Origin: Paragonimus skrjabini miyazakii
Lineage: Eukaryota; Platyhelminthes; Trematoda; Plagiorchiida; Troglotrematidae
Assembly: GCA_014338405.1 (NCBI GenBank)
Contig: JTDE01000152.1
Span: 51,567-115,566 of the forward strand
Reading direction: 5' to 3'
DNA length: 64,000 nt
Below are positions 12,956 through 25,900 of the stretch, piece after piece. The position numbers and the translations under genes were made by a program. A model generated the notes under the pieces. The model was not told the origin of the DNA. It saw nothing but the letters and a program-made list of their open reading frames with translations, and searched no databases. The first letter of the stretch is position 1; each line of letters starts with the position of its first letter.

Positions 12956-14580
12956 CCTACGATCACCATAATATGTGAACAGGGTTGTGTGATGAATGCG
13001 GTATGCGTACGCTGATCATACGAATGAGCATTTGGTGGGTTCTAACATGGGCGAAACTAAAGTATAGTGCCCTTATTCGAAAGGGGCAGACCAAGAAGTT
13101 TGTAAAATTATACGAGTTGCAGTGAATCTTAAGTGCTGCTCATGTTATATCAACGTATTGTTTACTAATAACCCACGTTTAGTCCCAACTTTATTAAAGT
13201 TGGAGACCTCTGCTTCAGCCATTGCGTTTGAGTGATTCACCACACCCACTTACACCAGAGTTGGTAAAGAGATACATTTGTGGTATACACTGTACAAAGC
13301 TTGACAGTTCACAGTTGGCGATTTCGTAACCAATAGGCAGGCAAGTTGTATGTCGCTTATGCCCAGTTTACTGACTTGGCGATACAATTAAGAAACTTTC
13401 TACTCAAAACTGAAATAATTGGTTACATTCTTTTGGTTTTACTTATAAATTTCCTACCAACCATTGAACAGTTAGCCCACTTTTCTATGAAAAATATCCA
13501 ATGGATTCTTGTGCTCACTGTATCAGGTATCCAACCGGATTTTTGATAGGCCACAGGTGGTCGTCTTAATCTACTCGAAGCGATAGACTGATTAATAATT
13601 AATTCTATTGTTGGTTTTACAAATGTTCAGACAGAGCGACTAAGTATCAAACCATTTGATCGAATAATATTTCTTGTTAATAAACTTTTAAAAATCATTT
13701 GGAAACATCCACCAAACTTCAACTATTAAACTGGCCGTTTATAATTACGTTGTGCAACCAAAACTAGCAAGAATATTAAAGTTGCATTCAGACCTATTAC
13801 ATCTGCAGATAACCTGTCTTGTGCTTTAGTGTTCAGTCAGACGGAATTTTGCCGCCTGAAGGGAGTCAACCAAAATGGAAAATAGGAAGGCTTTCTTACA
13901 TGAAAGGTGATTTGTGAGAACACCACCTGTCTAGTTAGAATCTTAGTGAGTTAAAACAAGAACTCACTGAACACAAGATTATCAGTCACAGTGAAACTGA
14001 CCAGTGAAAGATTATTCTTACCAGGACAATGTCACCAGCCAAAAGTATACATGTGGAATTGCAAGTGGACTTTGGTAGTGTTGACCAATGATCCATACAG
14101 CCCAATCCGAAGCCAGTGCTTTCCGTGATAATATGCTATTCCATTACTAGGTGTACGTATCATTGACAATTAGTTATTGATCATTTGTAAAATTGACGGT
14201 GTTCTCCGCAGACTGTTTGGAATAAGCAATACAGACTTCTAGTTCATTTCTCTTCTCGTATCTTTCTCATACCGATATGGAGCACATTTCTGCGAAATAT
14301 GAGGAGAAAACTGGAATATTGTTTTTCTTCATTCCATTGGCAGATCATGTCTTAGTTATTAGCGCGAATTATCTTGGTGGATGTATTCCGTTTATGACAT
14401 TACACGATGAACAGTGCTTGCACTTAGAATTTCACTTATAGTCACAAGAAAATTAACCGTTAATCAATCGTCTTGACTTAAAAGACCTCCACATTCATAG
14501 TTCACTAGTGGTACTGCAGTGAAGATCTACAGTTTACACTTATGAGCGACTCATAGGTCTTTGCACAACACACCTTTTGG
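12956..14580. other. Gene-free stretch
   Basis: AT-rich sequence with no motif-bearing frame. The 66-codon plus-strand frame at 13346-13546 is hydrophobic but unassigned and probably fortuitous. Confidence 0.5.
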
Positions 14581-14677
14581 ATTCAGCTAGGCTTTCCAGC
14601 CAGCCCCTTTCGAAAAGAAGCAATTGATTCGAGTTTCGCTTTTGTTAGTGTTTGTCAGTAGTGCACATCCTTGCCAT
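14581..14677 (+). repeat. SINE-like dispersed repeat, copy 2
   Basis: Aligns with 2117-2203 and 29130-29232 through ATTCAGCTAG, TTTCGAAAAGAAGC, TTCGAGTTTC, GTCAGTAGTGCA and CATCCTTG, in the same order and spacing. It is more diverged than the 29-kb copies in the TTAGAGCTC block. Confidence 0.7.
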
Positions 14678-17600
14678 GATCAAACTGAGTGCGATCGCTG
14701 CGATCAAGTATGACAGATGTTCAACCTGAAATTAGCTAAATCCCCGACTACTCATGAGTAGTCCAAAACATTGCCTAGCACGTTTAGTGAGACAGGAGAT
14801 TTCGACCTGTCTAGGGAGTTCTAATCGCAGGGTTGCCGACTGAAATCAACCAACTCCACGATTACTCATCAGTATATCTTTTGCACGTAATTCATGTTCG
14901 CAGTTTTTGTAATATAATCGGTTTACTTTACGTATTCCCTTGTCTTCCATGTGCACCTTAAAGTTAAAGGATCCCAAAGCCATTCGGATATCAAATTTTA
15001 ACTATCGACAATCAAGTGCCTTTGGAAGCGATCATGTTTTCTATAGCCAACAGTTTTGTAGATGGTTATGGATGGTTTGTGCATACTTTTAATCCGTCTA
15101 AACAAAATGGAAACGCTGACGTCATTGGCTATTAAACCAGAGTTTGTTATATACGAAAATACACACTAGGGTGCTCTTTTGTATAAAATCTGCGTAGGTA
15201 AAAATAAGGAGGGGGCTTGTCACAAATGCTGTGTAGTCCCATTAGAGCTTTCCGTCCATGCAACACTTCTTTGAAAGCCGTTTGACAGACTATTTGAAAG
15301 TACGCCGCGTAACGTTACCTACTTTTCAAAAGGGTTGCCGTTAAATGTATCTACAACACTGGTTACATGACTAAACTTTTGTGACTTGATTTGAAACTGT
15401 CTAATCTTTCAAACGACTTATTTACGTGGGTGTTGAATGCATCAGACCATCTCTCAATATAACTTCCATATTGACTATCACGTTTTGGATGAGCATGTAA
15501 GCGCTCATTTACAGCAACCGCGGCTCCGCCACGGAAAAATGGTCTCACTTTTCTAGTGAAAAATTTAAGAACGAAAACAGAAAGTAAACTAAAAAGAAAT
15601 TCGGTTATTGAAATTGGGGTTTTCACAGTGGTCACTTCAACAGAATTCTAATAGCCCCTGCAGCCAGGCTGAGTTCAGATATTTCGTTGCTGCACGACAT
15701 CGAGTTGGTGATTGTTTTACTCAGTTATCTGAAGCTTTGAAAACAATTAGTCGAGTTCTGTTTTCATAAAAACACTGCAGTCCATGATATCCAAAACTAA
15801 CGAACAATGATGCCAACCACTATTGTTTACTTGCAGATCGATCTATTTCGGAATATTCGGTCGGTGGTGACGGCATTAGCTAATAAAACGATTATTTGTA
15901 CTAGACTATAGTCACAACAGCCTACTCACAGTTCAAGTCGTACAACTAAAATGAGAAAAATTCGCTATCCGTTCTAGGGCGTCACGCTATCAGTTGCTTT
16001 GCTGACAACGCGATAAACTGGATACCAACCCGTCGGAATAGTTGCCTTCTCAAATCAAAACATCAATTGCTTGTTTATGAAATATAACATTATTTTACTG
16101 CTTCGTCGAAATAAAATTAATCAACTAGATGACACATGATTCAGTTAAGCACTTTGTTTGTTTGAATTGCTCAAACATGATAAACGTCCAGAGTAAACCT
16201 TGTAGGTTTGTCAGTAAGCACCACAGATCATCCGTCAACCATGGACGGCGTTCATGACAAGATCGGGTAGACAAGTGATAAGGTGAAAGGTTTGTTGACT
16301 CAGATGGTTGCCAGTTCTGGTTTATTGTAGGTTGGTGGGATAAAATACTATCTGTAAAATCCAATGTTCCAGAGGCCCAACTAAATATATGAATCCCATA
16401 CAAATCAGATCATGTCACCCATTCGAATGTTGCGTTGCTTCTCACAAAATTTTACCTTCACTACGTATACTTTACTTTGTGAAACCATTCTCCATCACAT
16501 GTACATATAGATCATGTGAAAAGGAACAACTGAAAGGTGGAATATTTCCCTCTCAAGCTGTATGAGACATATTATTCGTCTCTTGGGCTACTTATTTGAA
16601 ATTGTTTAGTTATCTTCAAAGAAAACAAGTGAGCCATTCATTCAAGCTGCTGTTCTTGAAAGGTGAAGAATAAAACGTATTATGAAATCAAATAGGTACA
16701 TGAAACGTCACAGATACTAACTCGTCCAACTGCATCGGGAAATCATTGAATGCACACAAAAAATATGATTCTTGAGCCCGTCAGAACTGTCCTATCCAGA
16801 CATTGTTTCGTCGTCCAGTTGAAGGAATGTCTCTATACTTGACCACGTTGATCAAAATACATACATTGTCGAGCAAATTGGCAGGTTGATCAAGAAGCGT
16901 TAACGAGAAACTCGCTAACACAGATGAATTCATTGGTTATCAGGTGTATGTCCATCCTCGAGCACAGTATCACCCTAGTCGCATACTGCTATTCAACTGG
17001 TCTTCAAATGTGTCACAAACTTACGTAGCATAGTGCAAGTTCTCACTCACGGAAAGACACGAGTAAACTAATCACTGTTTTTTATTAATGAAGCCTGTTA
17101 GTGATCCTTTAGTCACGACCGTGGTTTCTAAGCTCCTTGACAAATGACGAACTGTTTAGTTGGCGTGAGTGGAATGCCAACCACAGCTTGTCACAACCTT
17201 CGCATCAACGTGTATGTCTCAGGCGGTTCTTCTGACAATTCAGTGCTTGAATGTGATTTGGTCATTTTGGGGCAGCTAACTACGACAACTTTTTACTGCA
17301 AATATCAGGTGATCTTCGATCCACGTGCAGATGAGGTGATTGCTTTTGCCACCATCCTTACATTAAGTGCGTTGCCTGTAAACATCCGGCCATAATTACT
17401 TATGAATAGCTCACAGGTTGTCCAATCGTTTCAAGTGGCAGCACAGTGACTGGCTGTGAACTTTAATCAGGCTTGCACAGGTAAGTATTATACTCTTGTT
17501 CAACGTGTGGGCTGACAAGAAGCAAGGCGACAGAGATGATATTATCTTAGTCTAACTGATATTTGTGGATAGAAAATAACTAACATATGCATCTAGTCAT

Positions 17601-20600
17601 TGCAATAGGACTGTTTTACAATATGTATAAGTGTATAACTCGAATAGATATTCTATCCTTTCATAGTGTGTTCTGGTCTAATTCGGAAACGGCTTTTCTT
17701 CATTTTTGTTTGAGAAGCCCCGTTACAAGCGGTAAAGATCTTAGAGTAGTTTTCAGAAAATCTTCAACCACTGCAGTGTTCTGAACAGAATTCATTGACG
17801 AATTTACTCTGTTTTGTCACATAAATAGTTATTTAAACCATATTACAGTGTTTATACGTTGCCAAAAATTTAACTCGTACAGTTGGCCGTTTCTGCAAAA
17901 TCACTTTTATACATCTATGTTAACTTACTTCTACGTACCTACTTTTGCTGCTTCATGATGAAAGTAATATGTACACAGAATGGGAAACAATTCGTTTTGG
18001 CTACCGACATTCGGTTTAGGATAATGGCGACATCATTAGTCTCGAACCAAGGCCTGTTATGAAAAAAATAAATATTCATTTCACAAATGTTTGTATGTTG
18101 TTTGTTAACTGTATAAAACCACCAAGGTTGGAATACACAATTCAAGTGTTTGGTATTTTCTACGACAAGTTTCCAGTCATTACTGTCGACAATTCTGCAA
18201 GAACGCTTATTTCATTCAGTACACATTCGTGAGCCTGATTTTCCAACATTCGTTTGTATTTACTTATCAAAGTTCTTGGTGTACACCTTTAGAAAAGTGA
18301 AACGGCGTCTGCCTTTTAACAAAAATTCCCTAAGGAAGTCGGTCACTTGTGTACGCTTCAACTGTCATCGTGTAGCCGTTTGCAAAAAAGTCAATGAACA
18401 CTATGTTCTACGTAATCTTTCAGTAAAATTAAATTAATTTATTCAATAATCTTTACAGTCAATCAAATTCACTTGTCGACTTTGCTACTTGATGTATTTT
18501 TCTGAACAGATAAACGTTCTGCAATTCGTTAGACTGGAAGTCTATAAATGACCTAGATTGCACAAGTGCAACGTTGGTAATATTTTCTTCCTAACTACAC
18601 CAAACAGAAATCGTTAGGTACTGTTCTGTGATAAAGCTAGTGAGCATATTTCCGAGTCTTCGATTCTCGGTTTTTTGACGTAACTAAAAATTCCAATGTC
18701 TAGTTCATGGCTAATCTCTGTTCGTCATCACCTCATGAAGAAGTGCAGTTGTCTGAAATTCTATAGTAAGATTGAAGTGTTAATCTAATCTGCCTCAGGT
18801 GATTTGAGAGTATACTTAGTCCCGGACTGAAATTGTCCATACAGCAGATATACTCGTTTTATTCTCACTCACGAAAGTAACGCTATCTATTCCTATGTAT
18901 CTACGTTGCGAATGTCACCACTTCGCGAATGGTGTCTGCTTTAGCTTCATCCATTAAATCACTGTAAGGTTTTACTGTTTTCAGGATTTTTCTACCGCAC
19001 GCGTTTGATACTGACAATCTCCCCATAAATTTTCTGTGGACTTTTTCAAGAGGATTACTGTTGAAAAGTTTACGGTAACACCAGCTGCTATGAATGTCAT
19101 GCGGTCTACTCTGGGACTTATCTGTGGACTGATCAGTTTGATTCTCGAAGTCAACATTTCGACTACTTGTCATTTTGATAGTCAGCACTTTTGGAAAAAT
19201 TGGAGGAAACTGACAGACAAACAGGACAGACTACCGTTTCTTTTAGTAGCTGATAGTAGTGACCAAGATACCCTTTTGAAAAATGGTCCATCTTAACTAC
19301 GTAGAAAAGACCTGACATTCTAAACACGTTGTACGCCAAAACTTATTACAGCAGGTTAGAAAACAGTGTCACAGCGTGAAATATTTTATTCGCTTTTTGA
19401 GAAAACGCATATACCTTTCAGTACTTCAATTTTCTGTCTTCGTTTACATTCAACTGGTGGATTTATCCCAGGAGTTTTTTGAATATCAAACTAGCATTTG
19501 TTCCTTCACATTGATCTGTAAAAATCCATAATATAAACTTGACAGTTTTTGAACAAATTTCCGCAGAGACCGTAAAAATTAATCCGTAACTCATCTAGGA
19601 GGACTCACCTTTGTTCTTGCATGCTGGGCCGGTTTCATCACGATAACAGTGCAACAACTGCCGTTGACAAACTTTGTTGTGTTTGCCCACGTGTGACGAT
19701 TGTCCTCATATGACAATGCTGTTTTACAAAATTCCGCTCAGTTGACTTTTCCTGTTGAACTGTCTGTGCCACATTGTTGAAAAGTTTCAGCCAGTTTTGT
19801 GTCTGCAAAAATGAGTACACAAAAAGTTGTGTTGCTTGACTGAGAAATCAGATATGTAACAAAACAATACCACAAACATAACCAAAACTCTGTATAACTG
19901 AAACTAACTCACCGTTGGGTACAATTTGTCGGAGCAATTTTTTATGTTCAAAGAAACACCCACAAAACTTCCGCCTATCGTTTTACATGTTCTGTCTTCC
20001 GGATGCTGAATATTGTCATAATTATCAGTTTATTATTTACTTCTGCCATCTCGTGAATTTAAACAAAACAGTACGCCTTGCATTTTGACAGCCTATGGTC
20101 ATCTAAGTTGATAGCCGGAGAGACAATATAACGTCATATGGTATAGTTTCTTCCTTCGTTTTTCGTTTAGTTTGGTATGTTGACCACACGCTGTGATAAA
20201 CATCTAACTCAAAAAAGAGCTACCCAATTAGTAGAGGACCATTTAATCCAAAGTTGATTTTCAATTTCGATCGACAGTATGCTGAGTTTTGCAGCCAGTC
20301 GGAAAAATTTCGACTACTCTTGGCATGTTTGGTATCCTTCTCATTATAAAAAATCGCAACTCCCCGTAGTATGACGATAGGTTTTAACTAATGTAAGCAT
20401 TGAGAAGGGTCTATGAAGTACCTAAACATATTTGGATGAAATACATTCCGTTCCATGTTTAATGTGTATATGTAGCTGACACAAAGTTATCGAGCCAAAC
20501 TCGTTGGAATCCTTTAAAGTCACTTGTTTCATTTAAGTCAAATATTTTTTAATCCACTTTCTATATTGAAACTTTGAATAACAGGAAGACAAAGATTACT

Positions 20601-22867
20601 GCATTTAATTTATGTTAATTAGCCGGTTCCTAGGGTTGATAGAAATGATCTTGCAAGATAATTGCTCGAAAATCAATGAACAAGTCGATCTTTACTGAAT
20701 AACAGATTAAGGTGTACACTTACTCATTACGTTTTAGATCAACTTCCATGATTAACTCACGACACTGGTCTACTGATGCTGACCAGATTACGTGTTAACA
20801 TGATCGGTGGAGAAAACGACGTCATTCAAACAACTCACATTCCATAGGAGGGTTCATGGGTAAACAGTACAATAGGAAGTTAAAAAACTGCTAATGTTAG
20901 GAATGTACGTCGTACAATAGTCTTATCAAACAGTCTTAAACGTCACGCTCACTGTAACACTTTGGCTAACATTAATCGATATTACCTGCATTTAGCTCAT
21001 TGCCCCAAAGCTGCAACCTTACACTATATTCTAATCACTCTTACCGCGTCCGCCTCTAACTTACATCACGCCAACGAATATCGTATAATCACGTGACTCC
21101 CTGCTGTGAGTGGATTGGTTTATCCATGACTCCTTCTCTCTTTGTCTTCACTTACATTGTGCCTACCTTATTGAACACATAAATGTGCAGCGCATCTTCC
21201 AGCCTATATCCGTCGCCATTAAGGCATGACTTCATTGTAGACCAAACTTCTAGTAGCTCTGATTGGATGAAGAAATTTCTGTTGTGGTCGTTGCTGACTA
21301 CAACGATTTTTGCTCTTCGCCACATAATAATTGTGTAACTAGTGGTGAAAGTTGGTCATCAATCTGACCACCATATCCAACGCGAGGATGCAACCCTGAC
21401 CCTACCGACGTAGCCACGTGTCAGAAGTGAAAATCGTTACAATTCTGTTTGTTCACCTTGATATACTCGGACACCTGACCTGAATTCCACAAAATGGCTT
21501 TGCAGTTACCCTGACCAAATAATACCTAGAGTTGTGAAGCTGAAGACATTTCAAACACTAGACTGATGTACCTGTTGCATGATAATTGATAATCTCAAAA
21601 CCCATCACACAGTTTGTCAACATCGTGTGTTACTATCTGTACAATGATATTAATTCGACATCAATATACCTGAAGAATCAGTCAGGAGTCAGAGCTATAA
21701 GAAACCTATAGAGGCAACTGCAAACCTTTTGATTCGGTGGAGAACAAGAGACGATAGTGAAGGTTTACTCGGAAAAAACTGGTTCTATACATAGGTAAGT
21801 AACGGTTAATAAATTGTACAATATACATCCAAGTGAACTCTGAGCACGTTTTACCATCGAGCTCTCAGTTTCACTCGCGCTAAGTTGAACAGAATTTTCA
21901 TTAATTCTGGCCGGAATCAACGATGCCTATTAGAAATCAAAGTAGTTTTGGCGGTCAGTCGCTTTGGATTAAGCGGTTCTTTCTCAGTCCGCGATGCACG
22001 TTTCTCGGAGTGACACCGTGAGATACAAGTGGACTAGTGGAGAACAAGATTATTAACAGCGTCACTGATATTCAGCGTAGGCCACTTAAGCGACTGATTG
22101 TTAAGTATGAGTACCTGTAAGTCAGGACTGCTACACATGGAGAAACGAAGCGCCTAGCATTTCAGTCCACATCAGCTCAGAGAGATTATTTGCCCATGCC
22201 GTCCTATTTACCGGAATGCAATCTGCGAACTTTGATTGCTGACGATCACTTTGGGTTCAATGGAGTTGGTGAAGAAATAAGTATTCCGTTGATAATATCT
22301 TAGCAAAAACCACGCACGACTTACGCTAATAGTAACTGGGCACTGCGTACCGAGGTTCACCGACCCCTGATCGTGATAGGCAACGAGGCACGCAAACATA
22401 CATCGCTTGCGCACAGGATTATGAATTTTGAAGTCAGATTGTTGTCGACTCAGTGGATGCAAACGAAACCTATTGGACCGACCTTCGTTTGATAGCCTTT
22501 CACGTGTGCATGACCTTGAACAACTTACTTGGGTTATATGAATGACCTGTGTCCGCGGGTTGGGCAAAAGTTCACGACTGTTATCAACTGTTGAAATTTC
22601 GCCTCAAACCAGTCCATTTAACTTGTCGTACATCCAAATTATTTTAATGTTTAACGGAAGATAAAAGGGCATTGACAGAAAATTTATCCCCCCGACGAAG
22701 AAGCACATGCTAGCCTGCGATAAACTACGAGCAACGCGTGATCCCCCATGGTCTACGCAGACGTAATATTGTATTAAACAGTAGTGATTCATCCGCGGTC
22801 GTTGTTTAAATCCAGTGTATATTTGTACAAATTCTTTTAGTCTCTAGTCTCTTACACACACACTCGG
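14678..22867. other. Gene-free stretch up to the assembly gap
   Basis: About 8 kb without a supportable gene. Apart from the direct repeat above I see no ordered repeat. The stretches around 21.0-21.5 kb and 21.9-22.6 kb are somewhat GC-richer and may be old transposon sequence, but no reverse transcriptase, transposase, LTR pair or domain motif can be read there. The 90-codon frame at 15363-15635 (-) and the overlapping frames at 18901-19296 are unassigned. Confidence 0.5.
14725..14874 (+). repeat. Diverged direct repeat, two units of about 36 bp
   Basis: Two segments (about 14725-14760 and 14839-14874) share the pattern CTGAAAT, then AACT/AAAT, then CCCGA/CACGA, then TTACTCAT or CTACTCAT and AGTA. 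The first ends in the perfect 14-bp palindrome CTACTCATGAGTAG. They lie just downstream of SINE-like copy 2 and may be part of its tail. Confidence 0.5.
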
Positions 22868-22967
22868 NNNNNNNNNNNNNNNNNNNNNNNNNNNNNNNNN
22901 NNNNNNNNNNNNNNNNNNNNNNNNNNNNNNNNNNNNNNNNNNNNNNNNNNNNNNNNNNNNNNNNNNN
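22868..22967. other. Assembly gap, 100 N
   Basis: Exactly 100 undetermined bases, the usual placeholder for a scaffold join of unknown size. Frames that cross it are meaningless, and distances across it should not be trusted. Confidence 0.99.
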
Positions 22968-25900
22968 GGTTGCGGTCGATCTGCTGTTGTTCTGCTCAGA
23001 GCAGCGTACGTTTGAAAATCTGTTGGTAACACTCACCAACAGAGGCACAGTTCTAGTCCATTCTCACACCACTGCACTATAAACGTCCAGTGTTATACAA
23101 ATCTGTAAGCGAAAGTTGTTGCATTTTGATCGTTCAACCTACGAAACATCTGCACAACTGTAAGTCGGAGTGCTCATAAATAGTTGTGGATGTGAAAGTT
23201 TGGAACAAACGGCCCATGACAACAGTTTCGACGGTGTAAGTAAAAGACGGAAACTATATTCTGTTAACCGACGTAATATGTAACGCGTCCACATTGCACA
23301 AAAACAGCTCGGGATAGAGGGATATATTGCACATTTTAATAGACCGGACGGTAGATAGCAGACTTAATCTATAACGAATTACTAACCAAGGACACAACAA
23401 GAAGGATAAGAAAATTTTAAACGCAGAGGGAAAGGGGGAGGTTGGCCTAAAACGAAATAGTTAAGAATTGCAGAATACGTTCCCATACGTTTCGGAATAA
23501 TACATCGATCTGTTTTAAGTTCCATCAAATGAATTCGACTGTTTCTTGTACATGAATAAATTTGCGTTAGGAATCTCTTACAACACATCAAATGACTAAA
23601 ATTTACCCACTGATCCGAGTATCCGATGACTGCTAAACGTTCCTAATTTATCTCCTATCGAAATGACGTTGACATCCAAAAATTACCTGGGATGTGGCGT
23701 AATCGTCCTGGTTTTTCCACCCTATACCCACTGAAGTAACATTCCATATCATAGTGCATCCAACTGGCTTTCAGAGCCCGTTTTGGTAGATATACAGTTT
23801 TAGTTAATGGCATCCAAACAGTCCGATTATCACTTCATAATCTTCTTATAACCAGAGCTAACGCTTCCTTTGTTTCATGTTTGTTGTGCAATCACAAAAA
23901 TTAAGCAGGACGGTAACTAACCGCACTAATCGCATTTTACTGTGTAGCTAATTGTCTGTCTAACTTCATTTTGGTGGAAAAACTTGGCATGTTTATATCA
24001 ACCTATAAACTTTTAGATGAAGAACAATTTGTAACGTTTTAAGCTATAATATTTGAGTAAAAAGAGAGAGACTGACCTGAAACCTAACTCCGTAAATGCC
24101 AAAAATATTGAAAAGACAGTATAAAGAAACACGATGACTTCCTTCACATTTTGAGAATGTTGAGGGTTATGTTCCTACAATCAAGAATCAAGCTTGATCT
24201 TTTTAATCTTGACCTTACTTTGCAATGTGACTAGTGTTCAATTCCATAACTTTTACCTCTCCACAACCGAGGCGTAGAGATGAATTTTCCTCCCAATCCA
24301 AACCGTGAAGAGTCAGAGCATTTAATAATCTCAAGTAAATCTCGCTTTCCGACCAATTTCCTATTGTCGCTCCACTACTTCTCCCAGTGCACCCCGAGGC
24401 ACAACGTTGCTTAATTCAGATAGCACTGTTCCGGAAACTGTTTCACCCAAATCCCTGGTAACTGAGAAATGACGCAAAATGGCCGCGATTAGATAGTGGT
24501 GATAACATAATCCCTATATCAAAAGTTTATTCATGCGTGGTTAAGTCTTTAACACTGGTTCACCGGTTTGTCCCGTGTGTTGATTCTTTCCTCACATTCA
24601 ACCCATCTTTGTGTTTCTTTTTCACAGTGTACGAGATAAGCTGGTTTACACTGAACTATGAGAATTTTTGAATTTATTCCGATGATTTTGTCATGTTACA
24701 ATTGAAGAGTATTACCTTTCTTAAACAGCAACATTAATTTATAAACGTTACAGACTACAGTCGAATTACAATATGAAAATCGGCCGTCATTGAACGGTAA
24801 TCCTTGACATGTATGCCGGGCTTACCGAAGTTGGTAGATTCAACCTGTCTTGAAACTCAAACTTCTCAGATGAGTAAACTGAAACTATCAAAAACATTTG
24901 CAGGCCATCCAGCAAGTTGTTGCTAGCATAATTTCTTAGCAATACTCATACGCGGATGCGACTGAATATTTGGGTCATTCTTATTGTGAGATCACTGGAG
25001 TAGTGATTAGTAGTCTCAGTCTATAGACAAGTGGGCCGAGGTTCAGTTGCCCGTATACGAATTTGGCCGCATTAGAGCTTGTGGAAACGTCATGTGCGTC
25101 GTACAAACTCTTTTCATTGTTTCCTGAGTATTGCAATACTGCTGTTTCTGGTTTCTAAACGCCAGGCTTTATATGGTACATTCTGGGTCCACTATCGAAA
25201 CAAGTACAGCTCAGTGCTTACTGTTCATTCAAAGTTAATCCGATTTCAAATGTGTGGATCTAGGAGTTCGATAAAATTGAGCCTTAGAAATTATCCCAAA
25301 TTGATTGATAATATAGAAGTTTTTCGTTGTTGAGGTATCAAACCAGTGGGTGGAATGATTATTCCCCAGGTAGGTATGTGGTGGATAGATAATGCTATAA
25401 ACGTACAATGTAGAAACGATCCACACAAGGCTATTTGGGAAAGATTATTCATCTAGAAGAGAGAGTGGGATTTACCTACTCAAAGTAAGCATATACACAG
25501 CACAAAACTTAGTTGGGTAAGTTTAAATTCAAGTCCCCCGTGTGAGGTTCCCTAAGAGTCAACTAAGACGTATCATCGTCACACCTTGCTGTGCTGACCT
25601 GAACGGTTGACGCTCTTTACATGATACGTTGTCTCCTGTCTACATTTACAAGTGCCTTCCAAACCAGTTTACCTGTGTGTCATCCTCACACCACATAGAT
25701 GAAGTTACACTCACCAGTTATCTTCTCACTTGTTCGAGTTGAGAGTGTTTGAATTAACTTGCTAGATACTTTACCTTGTGGTTGCAACTCAGGTTTATCC
25801 AGATTTTTTCGGCCAGAGACATTAGTTTCAGAAGGTCAAAACTTGTTGAATTTGATACACAACTTTAAATCAAACAAACCCATCACAGTTTGGCCTTTCC

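Noticed and set aside
22806..23048. Minus-strand frames of 80 and 62 codons
   Set aside because: They cross the 100-N assembly gap, so the joined frame has no meaning.
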